64,000 nucleotides of DNA from Streptomyces marokkonensis (GCF_008312835.1 NZ_VSKS01000002.1:434001-498000), one strand, 5' to 3'. Positions 1 to 11,925 are shown, numbered from the stretch's first letter. Translations and numbers: made by a program. The notes: generated by a model from the sequence alone, not told the origin.

Positions 1-295
1 CCACCCGGGTCCGTGCCGGGACGGCCAGGGAGACCACCGCGCTGCGGCGCCAGCCCTTGCGGTCCAGCCACTTGAGGAAGCCCTTCCAGGGCAGGTCGTC
101 GTAGGCCACCGTGAGGGTGCCGTCCCTCTGGGTGACCACCAGGGGCGGGCCGTCTATCTCGGAGACCTCCAGGCGGGCGGAACCCTCGTCGGTCCCCACC
201 ACGTTCACCGTTCCGTTGACGATGCGCACGTGGAGCTCGTGAACGGGGGCGTCGAAGGTGAGCTTCGTGGGCTCCGCGACGGACGACTCGGACAT
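1..295 (-). CDS. DUF4097-family protein, C-terminus cut by window edge
   Basis: About 98 N-terminal residues are present; the rest lies left of the window. The ATG is at 295-293 on the minus strand. The sequence starts MSESSVAEPTKLTF and continues with short alternating hydrophobic strands (VRIVNGTVNVVG, ARLEVSEIDGPPLVV, LTVAYDDL), as expected of the repeated beta strands of DUF4097 proteins. The LPWKGFLKWLDRKGW insert followed by a strand and PARTRV also fits. No signal peptide is visible. The function of the family is unknown; in actinomycetes it often sits beside PadR-type regulators. The upstream region has ATATATCG-type boxes that could be its operator. The family call is fairly confident. 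Confidence 0.75.
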   Translation of the reverse strand, partial: MSESSVAEPTKLTFDAPVHELHVRIVNGTVNVVGTDEGSARLEVSEIDGPPLVVTQRDGTLTVAYDDLPWKGFLKWLDRKGWRRSAVVSLAVPARTRV

Positions 296-336
296 GGTGA
301 CGACCTCCAGGGAGCGGACGTACCCGACGACGCGCC

Positions 337-370
337 ATATCGCGTCTTACGTGATTCACGATATATCGCG
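337..370. promoter_or_regulatory. possible operator: ATATCGCG / CGATATATCG boxes
   Basis: ATATCGCG at 337-344 and the perfect 10-bp palindrome CGATATATCG at 359-368 lie 42-75 bp upstream of the DUF4097 start. They stand out as AT-rich blocks in a GC-rich context. PadR-type regulators bind similar ATAT-containing palindromes, so an operator is plausible, but the regulator is not in the window. Confidence 0.35.
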
Positions 371-506
371 GCAGGGGAAAGTCAAGACACTCGTTCTGGT
401 GATCGGCCGTCGTGGGCGTTGCCGGGCAGCGCGGCGGCGGGCGGCGCGGCAGCCTCGCCTGCGCTGTCGGGCTGAGCCGGTGTGGGGGCGCGGCGGGGGG
501 GCGTTT

Positions 507-574
507 GCGCAGCCCGGCGCCTGCGGGGTGCCGTCGCGCACAACCGTGCCGCCCTGCGGCACGATTGCCCGCGG
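507..574. repeat. dispersed 68-bp hairpin repeat, copy 1
   Basis: This 68-bp stretch matches 33978-34045 without gaps, with 5 mismatches by hand alignment. Its core CGTGCCG-ccctg-CGGCACG is a perfect 7-bp stem. Both copies are intergenic. Just downstream, the 17-bp block TGCCCGCGGTCGACGCG occurs at 566-582 and again at 588-604. Confidence 0.8.
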
Positions 575-619
575 TCGACGCGACTACTGCCCGCGGTCGA
601 CGCGGCACCGCTGCCCGCC

Positions 620-661
620 GATGCCGATGCCGATGCGGATGCGGATGCGGATGCGGATGCG
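620..661. repeat. tandem hexamer repeat (GATGCC/GATGCG x7)
   Basis: Seven head-to-tail hexamers lie here: two GATGCC then five GATGCG. A further imperfect unit (GCGGATGCGGG) follows at about 670-680. The array lies between the hairpin repeat and the 3' end of the DUF6104 gene, outside any supported coding frame. Confidence 0.85.
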
Positions 662-699
662 AAAGCGGTGCGGATGCGGGTGGGTGCCGGAGGGGGAGG

Positions 700-879
700 T
701 TACTCGTCGTCCTCGTCGTCCAGGCGGGCCAGCCAGGTGGCCAGGCGTTCCACCGGGACCTCGAAGTCGGGGTTGAGGTCGACGAACGTCCTCAGCTGCT
801 CGGCCAGCCACTCGAAGGAGACCTCCTCCTCGCCGCGCCGCTTCTCCAGTTCCTCGATGCCACGGTCCGTGAAGTACAT
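700..879 (-). CDS. small DUF6104-type protein (59 aa)
   Basis: ATG at 879 and TAA at 700 give 59 residues, MYFTDRGIEELEKRR...LDDEDDE. The protein is strongly acidic and helical, with a WLAEQLRTFVDLNPDFEVPVERLATWLARL core. Small DUF6104 proteins of this form occur beside the 2-oxoglutarate dehydrogenase gene in many streptomycetes, which supports the call. No function is known. It lies downstream of kgd on the same strand, but a strong hairpin (907-942) separates them, so it may have its own promoter. Confidence 0.8.
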   Translation of the reverse strand: MYFTDRGIEELEKRRGEEEVSFEWLAEQLRTFVDLNPDFEVPVERLATWLARLDDEDDE

Positions 880-906
880 GAGACAAGGATATGTGCCGGA
901 AAACGG

Positions 907-942
907 GCGGGCCGCACCCCCCGTGAGAGGGGCGCGGCCCGT
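907..942 (-). terminator. hairpin terminator after kgd
   Basis: GGGCCGC at 909-915 pairs with GCGGCCC at 934-940, with further CCCC/GGGG pairing inside. It lies 16 bp past the kgd stop codon. There is no clear T-tract, as is usual in Streptomyces. Confidence 0.75.
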
Positions 943-957
943 GCGTACGGCTGCCGG

Positions 958-3900
958 TCAGGCCTCGAAGACCTCGCGCACCAGCTGCTCCTGCTCGGCC
1001 TGGTGGCGCTTCGCGGAGCCGACCGCGGGGGACGAGCCGTGCGGGCGCGAGATGCGCCGCAGACGCTCGTCGTGCGGGAGGTCCGCTCCGACCGCCAGGT
1101 CGAGGTGGTCGATCAGGTTGAGCGCGATGAACGGCCAGGCACCCTGGTTCGCCGGCTCCTCCTGGGCCCACAGGTACTTCTCGGCGTTCGGGTACTTCTT
1201 GATCTCCGCCTGGAGCTCCGCACCCGGCAGCGGGTACAGGCGCTCGATGCGGATGATCGCCGTGTCCGTCACGCCGCGCTTGCGCCGCTCGGCCTCCAGG
1301 TCGTAGTAGACCTTGCCGGCGGTGAAGACGACCTTCCTGACCGCGGCCGGGTCGACCGAGGCGTCGCCGATGACCGGGCGGAACTGGCCCGTCGTGAACT
1401 CCTCCGCCTTCGATGCCGCGGCCTTCAGGCGCAGCATCGACTTCGGCGTGAAGACGACCAGCGGCTTGTGGTGCGGGTTGTGCACCTGCCACCGCAGGAG
1501 GTGGAAGTAGTTCGACGGCGACGTCGGCATCGCGACCGTCATGTTGTTCTGGGCGCAGAGCTGCAGGAACCGCTCGGGGCGGGCCGAGGAGTGGTCCGGG
1601 CCCTGGCCCTCGTAGCCGTGGGGGAGAAGCAGGACCACACCGGAGGTCTGGCTCCACTTCTGTTCCGCCGACGAGATGAACTCGTCCACGACCGTCTGCG
1701 CGCCGTTGACGAAGTCACCGAACTGCGCCTCCCACAGCACGAGCGCGTCGGGGCGGGCGAGCGAGTAGCCGTACTCGAAGCCCATCGCCGCGTACTCGGA
1801 CAGCAGGGAGTTGTAGACGTTCAGCCGCGACTGGTCCTCGGAGAGGTACTGCAGCGGCGTGTACTCCTCACCCGTGCTGCGGTCGATGATGACCGCGTGG
1901 CGCTGGCCGAAGGTGCCGCGCTGGGAGTCCTGGCCGGCGAGGCGCACCGGGACGCCCTCCAGCAGCAGGGAGCCGAACGCGAGGGTCTCGCCCATGCCCC
2001 AGTCGATCGTGCCGTCCTCGACCATCGCCGCACGGCGCTGCAGCTGCGGCAGCAGACGCGGGTGGACGGTGATGTGGTCGGGGATGTTCACCTGGGACTC
2101 GGCGATCCGCTTGACGACCTCCGTGGTCACCGCGGTGTTCACGGCGACCGGGAACTCGGCCTGCGGCTCGGACGGCACCACGGCGGACGGCTGCGAGGTG
2201 GCCTCACGGACCTCCGTGAAGACCTTCTCCAGCTGGCCCTGGTAGTCCTGAAGCGCCTGCTCGGCCTCTTCCAGGGTGATGTCGCCGCGACCGATCAGGG
2301 ACTCGGTGTAGAGCTTGCGCACCGAGCGCTTCTTGTCGATCAGGTCGTACATCAGCGGCTGGGTGAAGGCCGGGTTGTCCGACTCGTTGTGACCGCGGCG
2401 GCGGTAGCAGATGAGGTCGATCACCACGTCCTTGTTGAACGCCTGGCGGAACTCGAAGGCCAGGCGCGCGACGCGCACGACGGCCTCCGGGTCGTCGCCG
2501 TTCACGTGGAAGATCGGGGCCTCGATCATCCGCGCCACGTCCGTGGCGTACATCGAGGAGCGCGAGGACTCCGGGGCGGCGGTGAAGCCGACCTGGTTGT
2601 TGATGACGATGTGGACCGTGCCGCCGGTGCGGTAGCCGCGCAGCTGCGACATGTTCAGGGTCTCGGCCACCACGCCCTGGCCCGCGAAGGCCGCGTCGCC
2701 GTGGATCGCCACCGGCAGCACGGTGAAGTCCGTGCCGCCCTTGCCGATGATGTCCTGCTTGGCGCGGGCGACGCCCTCCAGGACCGGGTCCACCGCCTCC
2801 AGGTGCGAGGGGTTGGCGACCAGGGAGACCTTGATCTGCTCGCCGTCCAGGCCGGTGAAGGTGCCCTCGGCGCCCAGGTGGTACTTCACGTCGCCGGAGC
2901 CGTGCATCGACTTCGGGTCGAGGTTGCCCTCGAACTCGCGGAAGATCTGCGCGTACGACTTGCCGACGATGTTGGCCAGCACGTTCAGCCGGCCGCGGTG
3001 GGCCATGCCGATGACGACCTCGTCCAGGCGGGACTCGGCGGCCGAGTCCAGCACCGCGTCGAGCAGCGGGATGACGGACTCGCCGCCCTCCAGGGAGAAG
3101 CGCTTCTGGCCGACGTACTTCGTCTGCAGGAAGGTCTCGAAGGCCTCCGCCGCGTTCAGCCGGCGCAGGATGCGCAGCTGCTCCTCGCGCTCCGGCTTGG
3201 TGTGCGAGCGCTCGATGCGGTCCTGGATCCACTTGCGCTGCTTGGGGTCCTGGATGTGCATGAACTCGACGCCGGTGGTGCGGCAGTACGAGTCGCGCAG
3301 GACGCCCAGGATGTCGCGCAGCTTCATCAGGGACTTGCCCGCGAAGCCGCCGACGGCGAACTCGCGCTCCAGGTCCCACAGCGTGAGGCCGTGCTCGACG
3401 ATGTCCAGGTCGGGGTGCTTGCGCTGGCGGTACTCCAGCGGGTCGGTGTCGGCCATGACGTGGCCGCGGACCCGGTAGGAGTGGATCAGCTCGAAGACGC
3501 GGGCGGCCTTGGTGACGTCGTCGTCGTGGGACGCGTCGATGTCCTTGAGCCAGCGGACCGGCTCGTAGGGGATGCGCAGCGCCTCGAAGATCTCGTCGTA
3601 GAAGTTGTTCTCGCCGAGCAGGAGGTTCGCGACCTGGCGGAGGAACTCGCCGGAGGCGGCGCCCTGGATCACCCGGTGGTCGTAGGTCGACGTGAGCGTC
3701 ATGACCTTGGAGATGCCGAGCTTGTTCAGGGTGTCCTGGCTGGTGCCCTGGAACTCCGCCGGGTAGTCCATCGAGCCGACGCCCAGGATCACCGACTGGC
3801 CGGGCATCAGGCGCGGCACGGAGTGGACGGTGCCAAGGCCGCCGGGGTTGGTCAGCGAGACCGTGACGCCGGTGAAGTCGTCCATCGTCAGCTTGTTGTC

Positions 3901-4746
3901 GCGGGCGCGACGGACGATGTCCTCGTAGGCCTGCCAGAACTCGAAGAAGTTCAGCGTCTCGGCCTTCTTGATCGCCGCGACGACCAGCTGGCGGTCGCCG
4001 TTGGGCTTCACCAGGTCGATGGCGAGACCGAGGTTGACGTGCTCCGGCTTGACCAGGGTGGGCTTGCCGTCCACCTTCGCGTAGGAGTTGTTCATCGACG
4101 GCATCGCCTTGATCGCCTGGACCATGGCGTACCCGATGAGGTGCGTGAAGGAGATCTTTCCGCCGCGCGCCCGCTTGAGGTGGTTGTTGATGACGATGCG
4201 GTTGTCGAACAGCAGCTTCACCGGGACCGCGCGCACGGACGTGGCCGTGGGCAGCTCCAGCGAGGCGTCCATGTTCTTCGCCACGGCGGCGGACGGACCG
4301 CGCAGGGTCACCTGCTCGGGGCCGCCCTTGGCCTCGCCGTCGGGCTGCGCCTTGGGCTTGGCGGGGGCCGGCTTCGCGGCGGGAGCGGCGGCCTTCGCCG
4401 GTGCGGGCGCCTGCGCCGGGGCCTTGGCGGCCGGCTGGGCGGCGGGCTGCGCGGCCGCAGGAGCGGGCGCGGCAGGCTGGGCCGGAGCGGCCGGCTGCGC
4501 AGGGGTGGAGGTTCCCGCGGCCCCCGCGGCCGCGGTACCCGCCGGAGCCGAGGTCGCAGGCGCGCCCGGCTTGTAGTCGGCGAAGAAGTCCCACCAGGCT
4601 CGGTCCACCGAGTTCGGGTCCTGGAGGTACTGCTGGTAGATCTCGTCGACGAGCCATTCGTTGGCACCGAAGGCCGCAGCGGGGTTCTTACCCGCTTGGT
4701 CGGTGTCGGTCGAGATGCTCGAGTTACTGGGGGACTGTGGCGACAC
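958..4746 (-). CDS. kgd: multifunctional 2-oxoglutarate dehydrogenase/decarboxylase (E1/E2-like)
   Basis: This is a 1262-residue cytoplasmic TCA-cycle enzyme from a GTG start. Residues 26-58 form the N-terminal helical segment ([17 protein letters not shown]). A long Ala/Pro linker spans about 60-140. An E2-type acyltransferase-like core spans about 145-390, with the catalytic-type STYDHRV motif at 353-359. The C-terminal two thirds is a thiamine-diphosphate E1 domain with [22 protein letters not shown] and YRRRGHNE. This fused layout, lacking a lipoyl domain, is the actinobacterial Kgd/SucA form. It decarboxylates 2-oxoglutarate, contributes to the E1o-E2p complex, and in mycobacteria also carries carboligase activity. 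Length and motifs are complete. Very high confidence. Confidence 0.97.
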   Translation of the reverse strand: MSPQSPSNSSISTDTDQAGKNPAAAFGANEWLVDEIYQQYLQDPNSVDRAWWDFFADYKPGAPATSAPAGTAAAGAAGTSTPAQPAAPAQPAAPAPAAAQPAAQPAAKAPAQAPAPAKAAAPAAKPAPAKPKAQPDGEAKGGPEQVTLRGPSAAVAKNMDASLELPTATSVRAVPVKLLFDNRIVINNHLKRARGGKISFTHLIGYAMVQAIKAMPSMNNSYAKVDGKPTLVKPEHVNLGLAIDLVKPNGDRQLVVAAIKKAETLNFFEFWQAYEDIVRRARDNKLTMDDFTGVTVSLTNPGGLGTVHSVPRLMPGQSVILGVGSMDYPAEFQGTSQDTLNKLGISKVMTLTSTYDHRVIQGAASGEFLRQVANLLLGENNFYDEIFEALRIPYEPVRWLKDIDASHDDDVTKAARVFELIHSYRVRGHVMADTDPLEYRQRKHPDLDIVEHGLTLWDLEREFAVGGFAGKSLMKLRDILGVLRDSYCRTTGVEFMHIQDPKQRKWIQDRIERSHTKPEREEQLRILRRLNAAEAFETFLQTKYVGQKRFSLEGGESVIPLLDAVLDSAAESRLDEVVIGMAHRGRLNVLANIVGKSYAQIFREFEGNLDPKSMHGSGDVKYHLGAEGTFTGLDGEQIKVSLVANPSHLEAVDPVLEGVARAKQDIIGKGGTDFTVLPVAIHGDAAFAGQGVVAETLNMSQLRGYRTGGTVHIVINNQVGFTAAPESSRSSMYATDVARMIEAPIFHVNGDDPEAVVRVARLAFEFRQAFNKDVVIDLICYRRRGHNESDNPAFTQPLMYDLIDKKRSVRKLYTESLIGRGDITLEEAEQALQDYQGQLEKVFTEVREATSQPSAVVPSEPQAEFPVAVNTAVTTEVVKRIAESQVNIPDHITVHPRLLPQLQRRAAMVEDGTIDWGMGETLAFGSLLLEGVPVRLAGQDSQRGTFGQRHAVIIDRSTGEEYTPLQYLSEDQSRLNVYNSLLSEYAAMGFEYGYSLARPDALVLWEAQFGDFVNGAQTVVDEFISSAEQKWSQTSGVVLLLPHGYEGQGPDHSSARPERFLQLCAQNNMTVAMPTSPSNYFHLLRWQVHNPHHKPLVVFTPKSMLRLKAAASKAEEFTTGQFRPVIGDASVDPAAVRKVVFTAGKVYYDLEAERRKRGVTDTAIIRIERLYPLPGAELQAEIKKYPNAEKYLWAQEEPANQGAWPFIALNLIDHLDLAVGADLPHDERLRRISRPHGSSPAVGSAKRHQAEQEQLVREVFEA

Positions 4747-5037
4747 GGCGTCAACCGCCCTCTTCCGCTTCGCAAGATGATGGACAGCGGAAATAAAGGC
4801 TACGCCCCCCGGAGCGAGAAGGTCAGGCCGGGCCCGTTCATCGTCGTGTAAGTCACATATCTTCGCGTGTTTCGGCGCATGAAATGGCGGGAAACAAGCG
4901 AGGTTCCGGTTCTTCCGGGGGTATGCGGCATCGTTCGGCCGGGACCCGGCGCGCAGCTCGCGCGGGCCTGTGCCTGATCACACGTGTCCGTCAGCGTGAA
5001 CACGGATGGATCTTGCGGCTCCGCTTCGAACTTTACG

Positions 5038-6150
5038 TCAACTTGGTACGGATGACGCTCCCGGAAGAGTGATGAGGATCCGGCAGCCCCGCTCGGATTC
5101 GGCCACTCCGATCCGGCCGCCGTGCAGATCGACGGCCCAGCGGGCGATCGCCAGGCCGAGACCGGTGCCGCCGTCGCTGCCCGGACCGTGCGGGCGGTTG
5201 ACGTTGCCGCGGTTGAAGCGCTCGAAGACGCGGTGCCATTCGGTCCGCGGAATACCGGGCCCCTCGTCCAGCACCTCCAGCTCCAGCGACTCCGGCTGGG
5301 CCCCGCGCCGCGCCCGGACCGTCACCCGGCCGTGCGGCGGGCTGTGCTTGACCGCGTTGTCGATGAGGTTGGCGACCACCTGGTGGATGCGCTCCGGGTC
5401 GGCGTGCGCGACGAGTTCCGGCGGCGAGACGTCGAGGTGCAGGTGGACGTCCGTACGGGTGTGGCTGCCCGACCCGGAGGCCATGCCCGCGCGGGCCGAG
5501 GCGACCATGTTGGCCTCCTTGAGCACGCCCGACAGGTACGGCCACACCTCGAAGCGGCGCTTCTTCAGCGGAACGACCCCGTTGTCCAGGCGGGACAGGT
5601 CCAGCAGCGTCTCCACGAGGCGCCCGAGCCGCTCGGTCTGCTTCAGGGCCGTGCGCATCGTCTCGGGATCGGCCTGCGTGACGCCGTCGACGATGTTCTC
5701 CAGCACCGCGCGCAGGCCCGCGATGGGCGTGCGCAGCTCGTGCGAGACGTTGGCCACCAGCTCCTTGCGCTGGCGGTCCTGGGCCTCCAGCTCGTCGGCC
5801 ATGACGTTGATCGTCTGGGCCAGGTCGCCCAGCTCGTCCCGGCGGTTCTCCCGCACCCGGCGGGTGTAGTCGCCGTGCGAGATGGACCGGGCCACGGCGT
5901 TCATGTCGTCCAGCGGCGCGGTGAGCGAGTGCGCCACGAACTGCGTGATGAGCAGTGTGGCGATCATCGAGAAGACCGTGATGAAGCGCAGTTCCGTCTT
6001 GGTGTGCACCGCGATCACCGACAGTCCCGTGGTGATCAGGACCGAGACGACGACCAGCGCGCCCAGCTTGGTCTTGATCGAGAACGGGCGTACACCGCCC
6101 CAGGGCTGTGGTCCCCCGGGGCCTCCGCGTCCGGCCGGCCCCCCGCTCAT
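5038..6150 (-). CDS. membrane sensor histidine kinase (OmpR-type pair)
   Basis: 370 residues. The ATG at 6150 overlaps the response-regulator stop codon (ATGA), so the two genes are translationally coupled. Two closely spaced membrane segments (about 27-49 and 57-78) leave almost no extracellular loop, which suggests an intramembrane or accessory-protein signal. A HAMP segment follows. The phosphoacceptor motif is SHELRTPIAGL, and the ATPase has the N box HQVVANLIDNAVKHS, DEGPGIP and GGTGLGLAIARW. It autophosphorylates on the H of SHELR and passes phosphate to the regulator next to it. The stimulus cannot be told from sequence. Confidence 0.93.
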   Translation of the reverse strand: MSGGPAGRGGPGGPQPWGGVRPFSIKTKLGALVVVSVLITTGLSVIAVHTKTELRFITVFSMIATLLITQFVAHSLTAPLDDMNAVARSISHGDYTRRVRENRRDELGDLAQTINVMADELEAQDRQRKELVANVSHELRTPIAGLRAVLENIVDGVTQADPETMRTALKQTERLGRLVETLLDLSRLDNGVVPLKKRRFEVWPYLSGVLKEANMVASARAGMASGSGSHTRTDVHLHLDVSPPELVAHADPERIHQVVANLIDNAVKHSPPHGRVTVRARRGAQPESLELEVLDEGPGIPRTEWHRVFERFNRGNVNRPHGPGSDGGTGLGLAIARWAVDLHGGRIGVAESERGCRILITLPGASSVPS

Positions 6151-6887
6151 GGCGTCGGCGTCTCCAGGGCGTAGCCCACGCCGTGCACGGTGCGGATGCG
6201 CTCGGCGCCGATCTTCCGGCGCAGCGCCTTGATGTGGCTGTCGACGGTCCGGGTTCCGGAGGCGTCCGCCCAGTCCCAGACCTCGGCCAGCAGCTGCTCG
6301 CGCGAGAGCACCGCGCGGGGCGTGTTCGCCAGGCACACCAGGAGGTCGAACTCGGTGGGCGTCAGATGGACGTCCTCGCTGCGCACGCGCACCCTGCGCT
6401 GCGCGTGGTCGATCTCCAGCTCACCCAGGCGCAGGATGCCGCTGCGCGGTGTGGTGGCCGCGAGCGCCGCGCGCTCCATGCGGCGCAGCAGCACGTGCAC
6501 GCGGGCCGCGAGCTCCCGCATGGAGAACGGCTTCGTCATGTAGTCGTCGGCGCCGACGCCCAGCCCGACCAGCATGTCGGTCTCGTCGTCCCGCGCGGTG
6601 AGCATCAGCACCGGCACCGGCCGCTGGGCCTGCACGCGCCGGCAGACCTCCAGGCCGTCGAAGCCCGGCAGCATGATGTCGAGGATCAGCAGGTCGGGCT
6701 GCCAGGCCTCCGCCGTGTCGACCGCCGACGGGCCGTCGCCCGCCGTTTGCACCAGGAATCCCTCGGCGCGAAGGCGGGTCGCGATGGCGTCCACGATCGT
6801 CGCGTCGTCCTCGACCACCAGGACCCGGCGCTGCGCGCCGGGGGTGGTCGTCGCCGTGCCGTTGTGGGAGGTGTGTGTCTGCTCCAT
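6147..6887 (-). CDS. OmpR/PhoB-family response regulator
   Basis: 246 residues. The receiver domain (about 20-135) has the acidic pair VVEDD and the phosphoacceptor D70 in LLILDIMLPG, and the conserved Lys in YMTKPFSMREL. The C-terminal winged helix (about 150-240) has LTPTEFDLLVCLANTPRAVLS and TVDSHIKALRRKIG, typical of DNA-binding OmpR regulators. It is the first gene of a two-gene operon with the kinase downstream. An N-terminal extension of about 20 polar residues precedes the receiver. Targets are unknown. Confidence 0.95.
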   Translation of the reverse strand: MEQTHTSHNGTATTTPGAQRRVLVVEDDATIVDAIATRLRAEGFLVQTAGDGPSAVDTAEAWQPDLLILDIMLPGFDGLEVCRRVQAQRPVPVLMLTARDDETDMLVGLGVGADDYMTKPFSMRELAARVHVLLRRMERAALAATTPRSGILRLGELEIDHAQRRVRVRSEDVHLTPTEFDLLVCLANTPRAVLSREQLLAEVWDWADASGTRTVDSHIKALRRKIGAERIRTVHGVGYALETPTP

Positions 6888-7012
6888 CGCCCGCCCCTGA
6901 GGTGTGCTTTTTCCGGAATCCGTGGGGTGATCCGTCGTCTGCGCATCACTGCGATTGACGCTTGAATGATCCGCGTCAGGGCAGCAGCGTACGGGGATGC
7001 ACCGCGGCTTTG

Positions 7013-7702
7013 CTATTCAGGGCGGACGCCGATGTGCACGACGTCCGGAACGCCCCGGGCAACGGGGATCTCTTCGGTACGCACCTGTCGGAACCCGGCA
7101 TTCCGCAAGGTTCCCTCGAATTCCGGGGACGGCTGGGCGGACCAGAGCGCGAGCACCCCGCCCGGACTCAACACCCGTGCGCAGGCCGACAGTCCGGCCG
7201 GCGAATAGAGGCCTTCGTTGTCCTCGGTGACGGTCCAGTCGGGCCCGTTGTCGATGTCGAGACACAGCGCGTCGAACGTGTCGGACGTCTCATGGAGGTA
7301 ACGGACGAGATCCGCCTCGACGATCCGGACGCGGGGGTCGGCGAGCGCCCGGCCGGAGAGCGCGGACAGCGGTCCCGCGCGGTGCCACTCGACGACGGCG
7401 GGTTCGCGCTCCACCACGGTGATCCGCCCCCAGCGGGACTGCCCGGCGGCGTGTGCGAGCGAGAAGCCGACCCCGAGGCCGCCGATCAGGACGCGCGGAC
7501 CGGCGGCGCGCGCGTCGAGGGCGCCCAGGGCGGCGTCGACGAGCCGCCGCTCCGAACGGCCGTCGGAGGTGTCCATCAGGAAGCAGCCGTTGGCGATGAT
7601 CTGCAGCAGGTCACCGTGCCTGCGCAGCACGACCTCGCCGTACGGTCCCTCGCGGCGGTCCAGGACTTCGGGGGCTTCGGGAATGTCGTACGGGGTGGAC
7701 AT
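7013..7702 (-). CDS. spermidine-synthase-like SAM-fold protein
   Basis: 229 residues from the ATG at 7702. The class I Rossmann core is visible: RVLIGGLGVGFSLAHAA (motif I), VVEREPAVVEWHR (acidic loop), VRIVEADLV and DALCLDIDNGPDW. This is the polyamine-synthase fold. Standalone actinobacterial members are annotated as spermine/spermidine-synthase domain proteins, and true polyamine synthesis has rarely been shown for them. Methyltransferase activity is the main alternative. It is divergent from lon, sharing a 151-bp intergenic region. Confidence 0.8.
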   Translation of the reverse strand: MSTPYDIPEAPEVLDRREGPYGEVVLRRHGDLLQIIANGCFLMDTSDGRSERRLVDAALGALDARAAGPRVLIGGLGVGFSLAHAAGQSRWGRITVVEREPAVVEWHRAGPLSALSGRALADPRVRIVEADLVRYLHETSDTFDALCLDIDNGPDWTVTEDNEGLYSPAGLSACARVLSPGGVLALWSAQPSPEFEGTLRNAGFRQVRTEEIPVARGVPDVVHIGVRPE

Positions 7703-7812
7703 GCGTTCATCCTGGCAGCTTCCCTCGCACGGGATTCCTGGCCTCCGCACCCCGGAGCCGGTGATCGCTCAGAGCGAACGTATGCCCGGGAACATTCGGC
7801 GGCTCCCCAGCA

Positions 7813-7831
7813 TTGAGTCGGCATAGCTCAA
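7813..7831 (+). promoter_or_regulatory. HAIR element, HspR repressor operator of lon
   Basis: TTGAG (7813-7817), nine bases, then CTCAA (7827-7831). The HAIR consensus is CTTGAGT-N7-ACTCAAG, whose core is exactly TTGAG-N9-CTCAA. It lies 22 bp upstream of the lon ATG. HspR control of lon through such a site is established in Streptomyces lividans. The core arms are perfect, but the outer bases deviate. Confidence 0.85.
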
Positions 7832-7853
7832 CTTGACTGCCGAAGGGGAGATC

Positions 7854-10268
<2,415 letters not shown>

Positions 10269-10288
10269 CAGGGGCGGCCGGAGAGGGG

Positions 10289-10322
10289 AAGGCCCGGGTC
10301 CCGTGACGGAGGCCCGGGCCTT
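10289..10322. terminator. bidirectional terminator between lon and the muramidase
   Basis: AAGGCCCGGG at 10289-10298 pairs with CCCGGGCCTT at 10313-10322, a perfect 10-bp stem. It sits between two convergent genes, with A and T ends on both sides, so it can end transcription from either direction. Confidence 0.9.
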
Positions 10323-10344
10323 CACCGCGTCCGGGGCCGCCGGG

Positions 10345-11169
10345 TCAGCCGAGGGCGAAGGCCCGCACCCGGTCGAGGGTGCCGTTGAAGCGGTCGTGGT
10401 CCCCGACGGTCGGCCCGGTCGAGGTGTACTGCCACATCGTGTACGTGGCCCAGCCGGCGGGCAGTTCGCCCACCGTGGACGCGTACCGGGCGATCCAGAG
10501 CGGAGTGGTGGAGGCGAAGCCGGCGTAGTTGCCGGTGCACTGCTTCCACCAGCTGGTGGCCGTGTAGATGACGGCGTCGCGGCCGGTGCGGGCGCGGTAC
10601 TGGTCCAGGAAGTCCCGGATCCAGCTCACCATCGCGCTCTGCGACTTGCCGTAGCAGGCGTCGCCGTACGGGTTCCACTCGATGTCCAGCACGCCCGGCA
10701 GGGTCCGCCCGTCGGCGGTCCAGCCGCCGCCGCGGCTGACGAAGTAGTCGGCCTGGGCGGCGCCGCTCGCGGTGTCGGGGGTCGCGAAGTGATAGGCGCC
10801 GCGGACCATGCCGACGTCGTAGGCGCCGTTGTACTGCTGGGAGTGGTACGGGTTGGTGTAGTACGTCCCCTCCGTGGCCTTGGCGTAGGCCCACCGGACC
10901 CCGCTCTTGAACAGGGTCGGCCAGGCGACGTCGCCCTGGTGGCTGGAGACGTCCACGCCCTCCGTCTGGGTGGAGCGCGCCGTGGGGACGCCGCCGCTGC
11001 CGTCGTGGGCGACGACGCCCATGCCCATGTGGGCGGAGCCCCGCGGCGGAACGGTGGGAGCGGACTCGGCCGCGCCGGCCGCGCGGGGGAGGGAGAGGAC
11101 CGCGAGCAGGACCGCCCCGGCGGTCGCGAGCGCGGGTATGCGGGTGAGGCCGGATCTGTGCACAGGCAT
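10345..11169 (-). CDS. secreted GH25 muramidase (lysozyme)
   Basis: 274 residues from the ATG at 11169. A signal peptide (MPVHRSGLTRIPALATAGAV, ending near AAGAAES) directs export. The GH25 catalytic domain starts GVDVSSHQGDVAW and contains WAYAKATEGTYY, GAYHFA and the acidic pair in GVLDIEWNPYG, then VIYTATSWW and the terminal MWQYTSTG. It hydrolyses the MurNAc-GlcNAc beta-1,4 bond of peptidoglycan. It is monocistronic and convergent with lon. No extra binding domain is present. Confidence 0.93.
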   Translation of the reverse strand: MPVHRSGLTRIPALATAGAVLLAVLSLPRAAGAAESAPTVPPRGSAHMGMGVVAHDGSGGVPTARSTQTEGVDVSSHQGDVAWPTLFKSGVRWAYAKATEGTYYTNPYHSQQYNGAYDVGMVRGAYHFATPDTASGAAQADYFVSRGGGWTADGRTLPGVLDIEWNPYGDACYGKSQSAMVSWIRDFLDQYRARTGRDAVIYTATSWWKQCTGNYAGFASTTPLWIARYASTVGELPAGWATYTMWQYTSTGPTVGDHDRFNGTLDRVRAFALG

Positions 11170-11293
11170 GACGCATCTCCGAAAGGTCGGTGGGGGCGAA
11201 CCCGGAATGTGACCCACCTCGCATGTAGTGGGCATGCCACGTATAGCCCGGTGGGTGAGGTGCGCGCGTGGACCACGGCGTCGGACGGAGCGG

Positions 11294-11332
11294 CCTCCCC
11301 CACTGCCTGAAAGACATGGGAGGTGCCCCCGG
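11294..11332. repeat. dispersed palindromic repeat, near-complete copy
   Basis: CCTCCCCCACTGCC starts a near-palindrome whose outer arms CCTCCC (11294-11299) and GGGAGG (11318-11323) pair around the core. The first 26 bases recur at 26726-26751 with 3 mismatches by hand alignment. It is intergenic, upstream of the marR-type gene. Confidence 0.75.
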
Positions 11333-11430
11333 CTGCCGTTGGTCTACGCCTGCGAAATACTGGTGGAGCTGCGGCGACGTCGCCACTTGGCGGGGAGCTT
11401 TCAGAACGGGAAACCGAGGCAGGGGCAGAC

Positions 11431-11925
11431 GTGCACGAAGACGGAAACGGCGGCGGAGGACGCGCCGCCTCTCCGGGGCCCGCATCCCATGTGGAGCGGC
11501 CCGGGTTCCTCGCGCTGGAACGCGAGTTGACGGTGCTGCTGCGGCGCGCCCGGGCCAGTCAGGGGGAGATGGCCCGCGCGGTCCACCCCGACCTGGAGCC
11601 GTCCGCCTACGGGCTGCTGGTCCGTCTGGATGAGTGCGGCCGGCAGCGGGCCACCGAGCTCGCCGCCTACATCGGCGTCGGCAAGGCGACGATGTCCCGC
11701 CAGCTGCGCGCGCTGGAGGAACTCGGGCTCGTCGGCCGCGAGCCGGACCCCGCCGACGGCCGGGCCTGGCTGGTCGCCCTCACCGAGGAGGGGCACGAAC
11801 GGGTGCGCAGGGTCCGCGAGGCCCGCCGCGCGCGCTACGCCGGCCGGCTGGCCGACTGGGACCCCGCCGAGGTCACGGAGCTGGCCCGGCTGCTGAACCA
11901 GCTGAACCGGGGGATGGAGAAGTGA
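11431..11925 (+). CDS. MarR-family transcriptional regulator
   Basis: The preferred start is the GTG at 11431 (164 residues), just after a purine-rich GAGGCAGGGG. An upstream frame is open, but its content is the palindromic repeat and looks untranslated. The winged helix is typical: RATELAAYIGVGKATMSRQLRALEELGLVGREPDPADGRAWLVALTEEG, with the wing residues D and R of DPADGR. MarR proteins bind DNA as dimers and often respond to phenolic ligands or redox. It is convergent with the PP2C-like gene. No divergent target gene suggests what it controls; autoregulation is possible. Confidence 0.87.
   Translation: MHEDGNGGGGRAASPGPASHVERPGFLALERELTVLLRRARASQGEMARAVHPDLEPSAYGLLVRLDECGRQRATELAAYIGVGKATMSRQLRALEELGLVGREPDPADGRAWLVALTEEGHERVRRVREARRARYAGRLADWDPAEVTELARLLNQLNRGMEK

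Noticed and set aside
412-4851. 1479-codon open frame on the + strand opposite kgd
   Set aside because: It is the mirror frame of a high-GC gene, with Arg/Val/Leu/Gly/Asp-rich composition; kgd on the minus strand has full family motifs.
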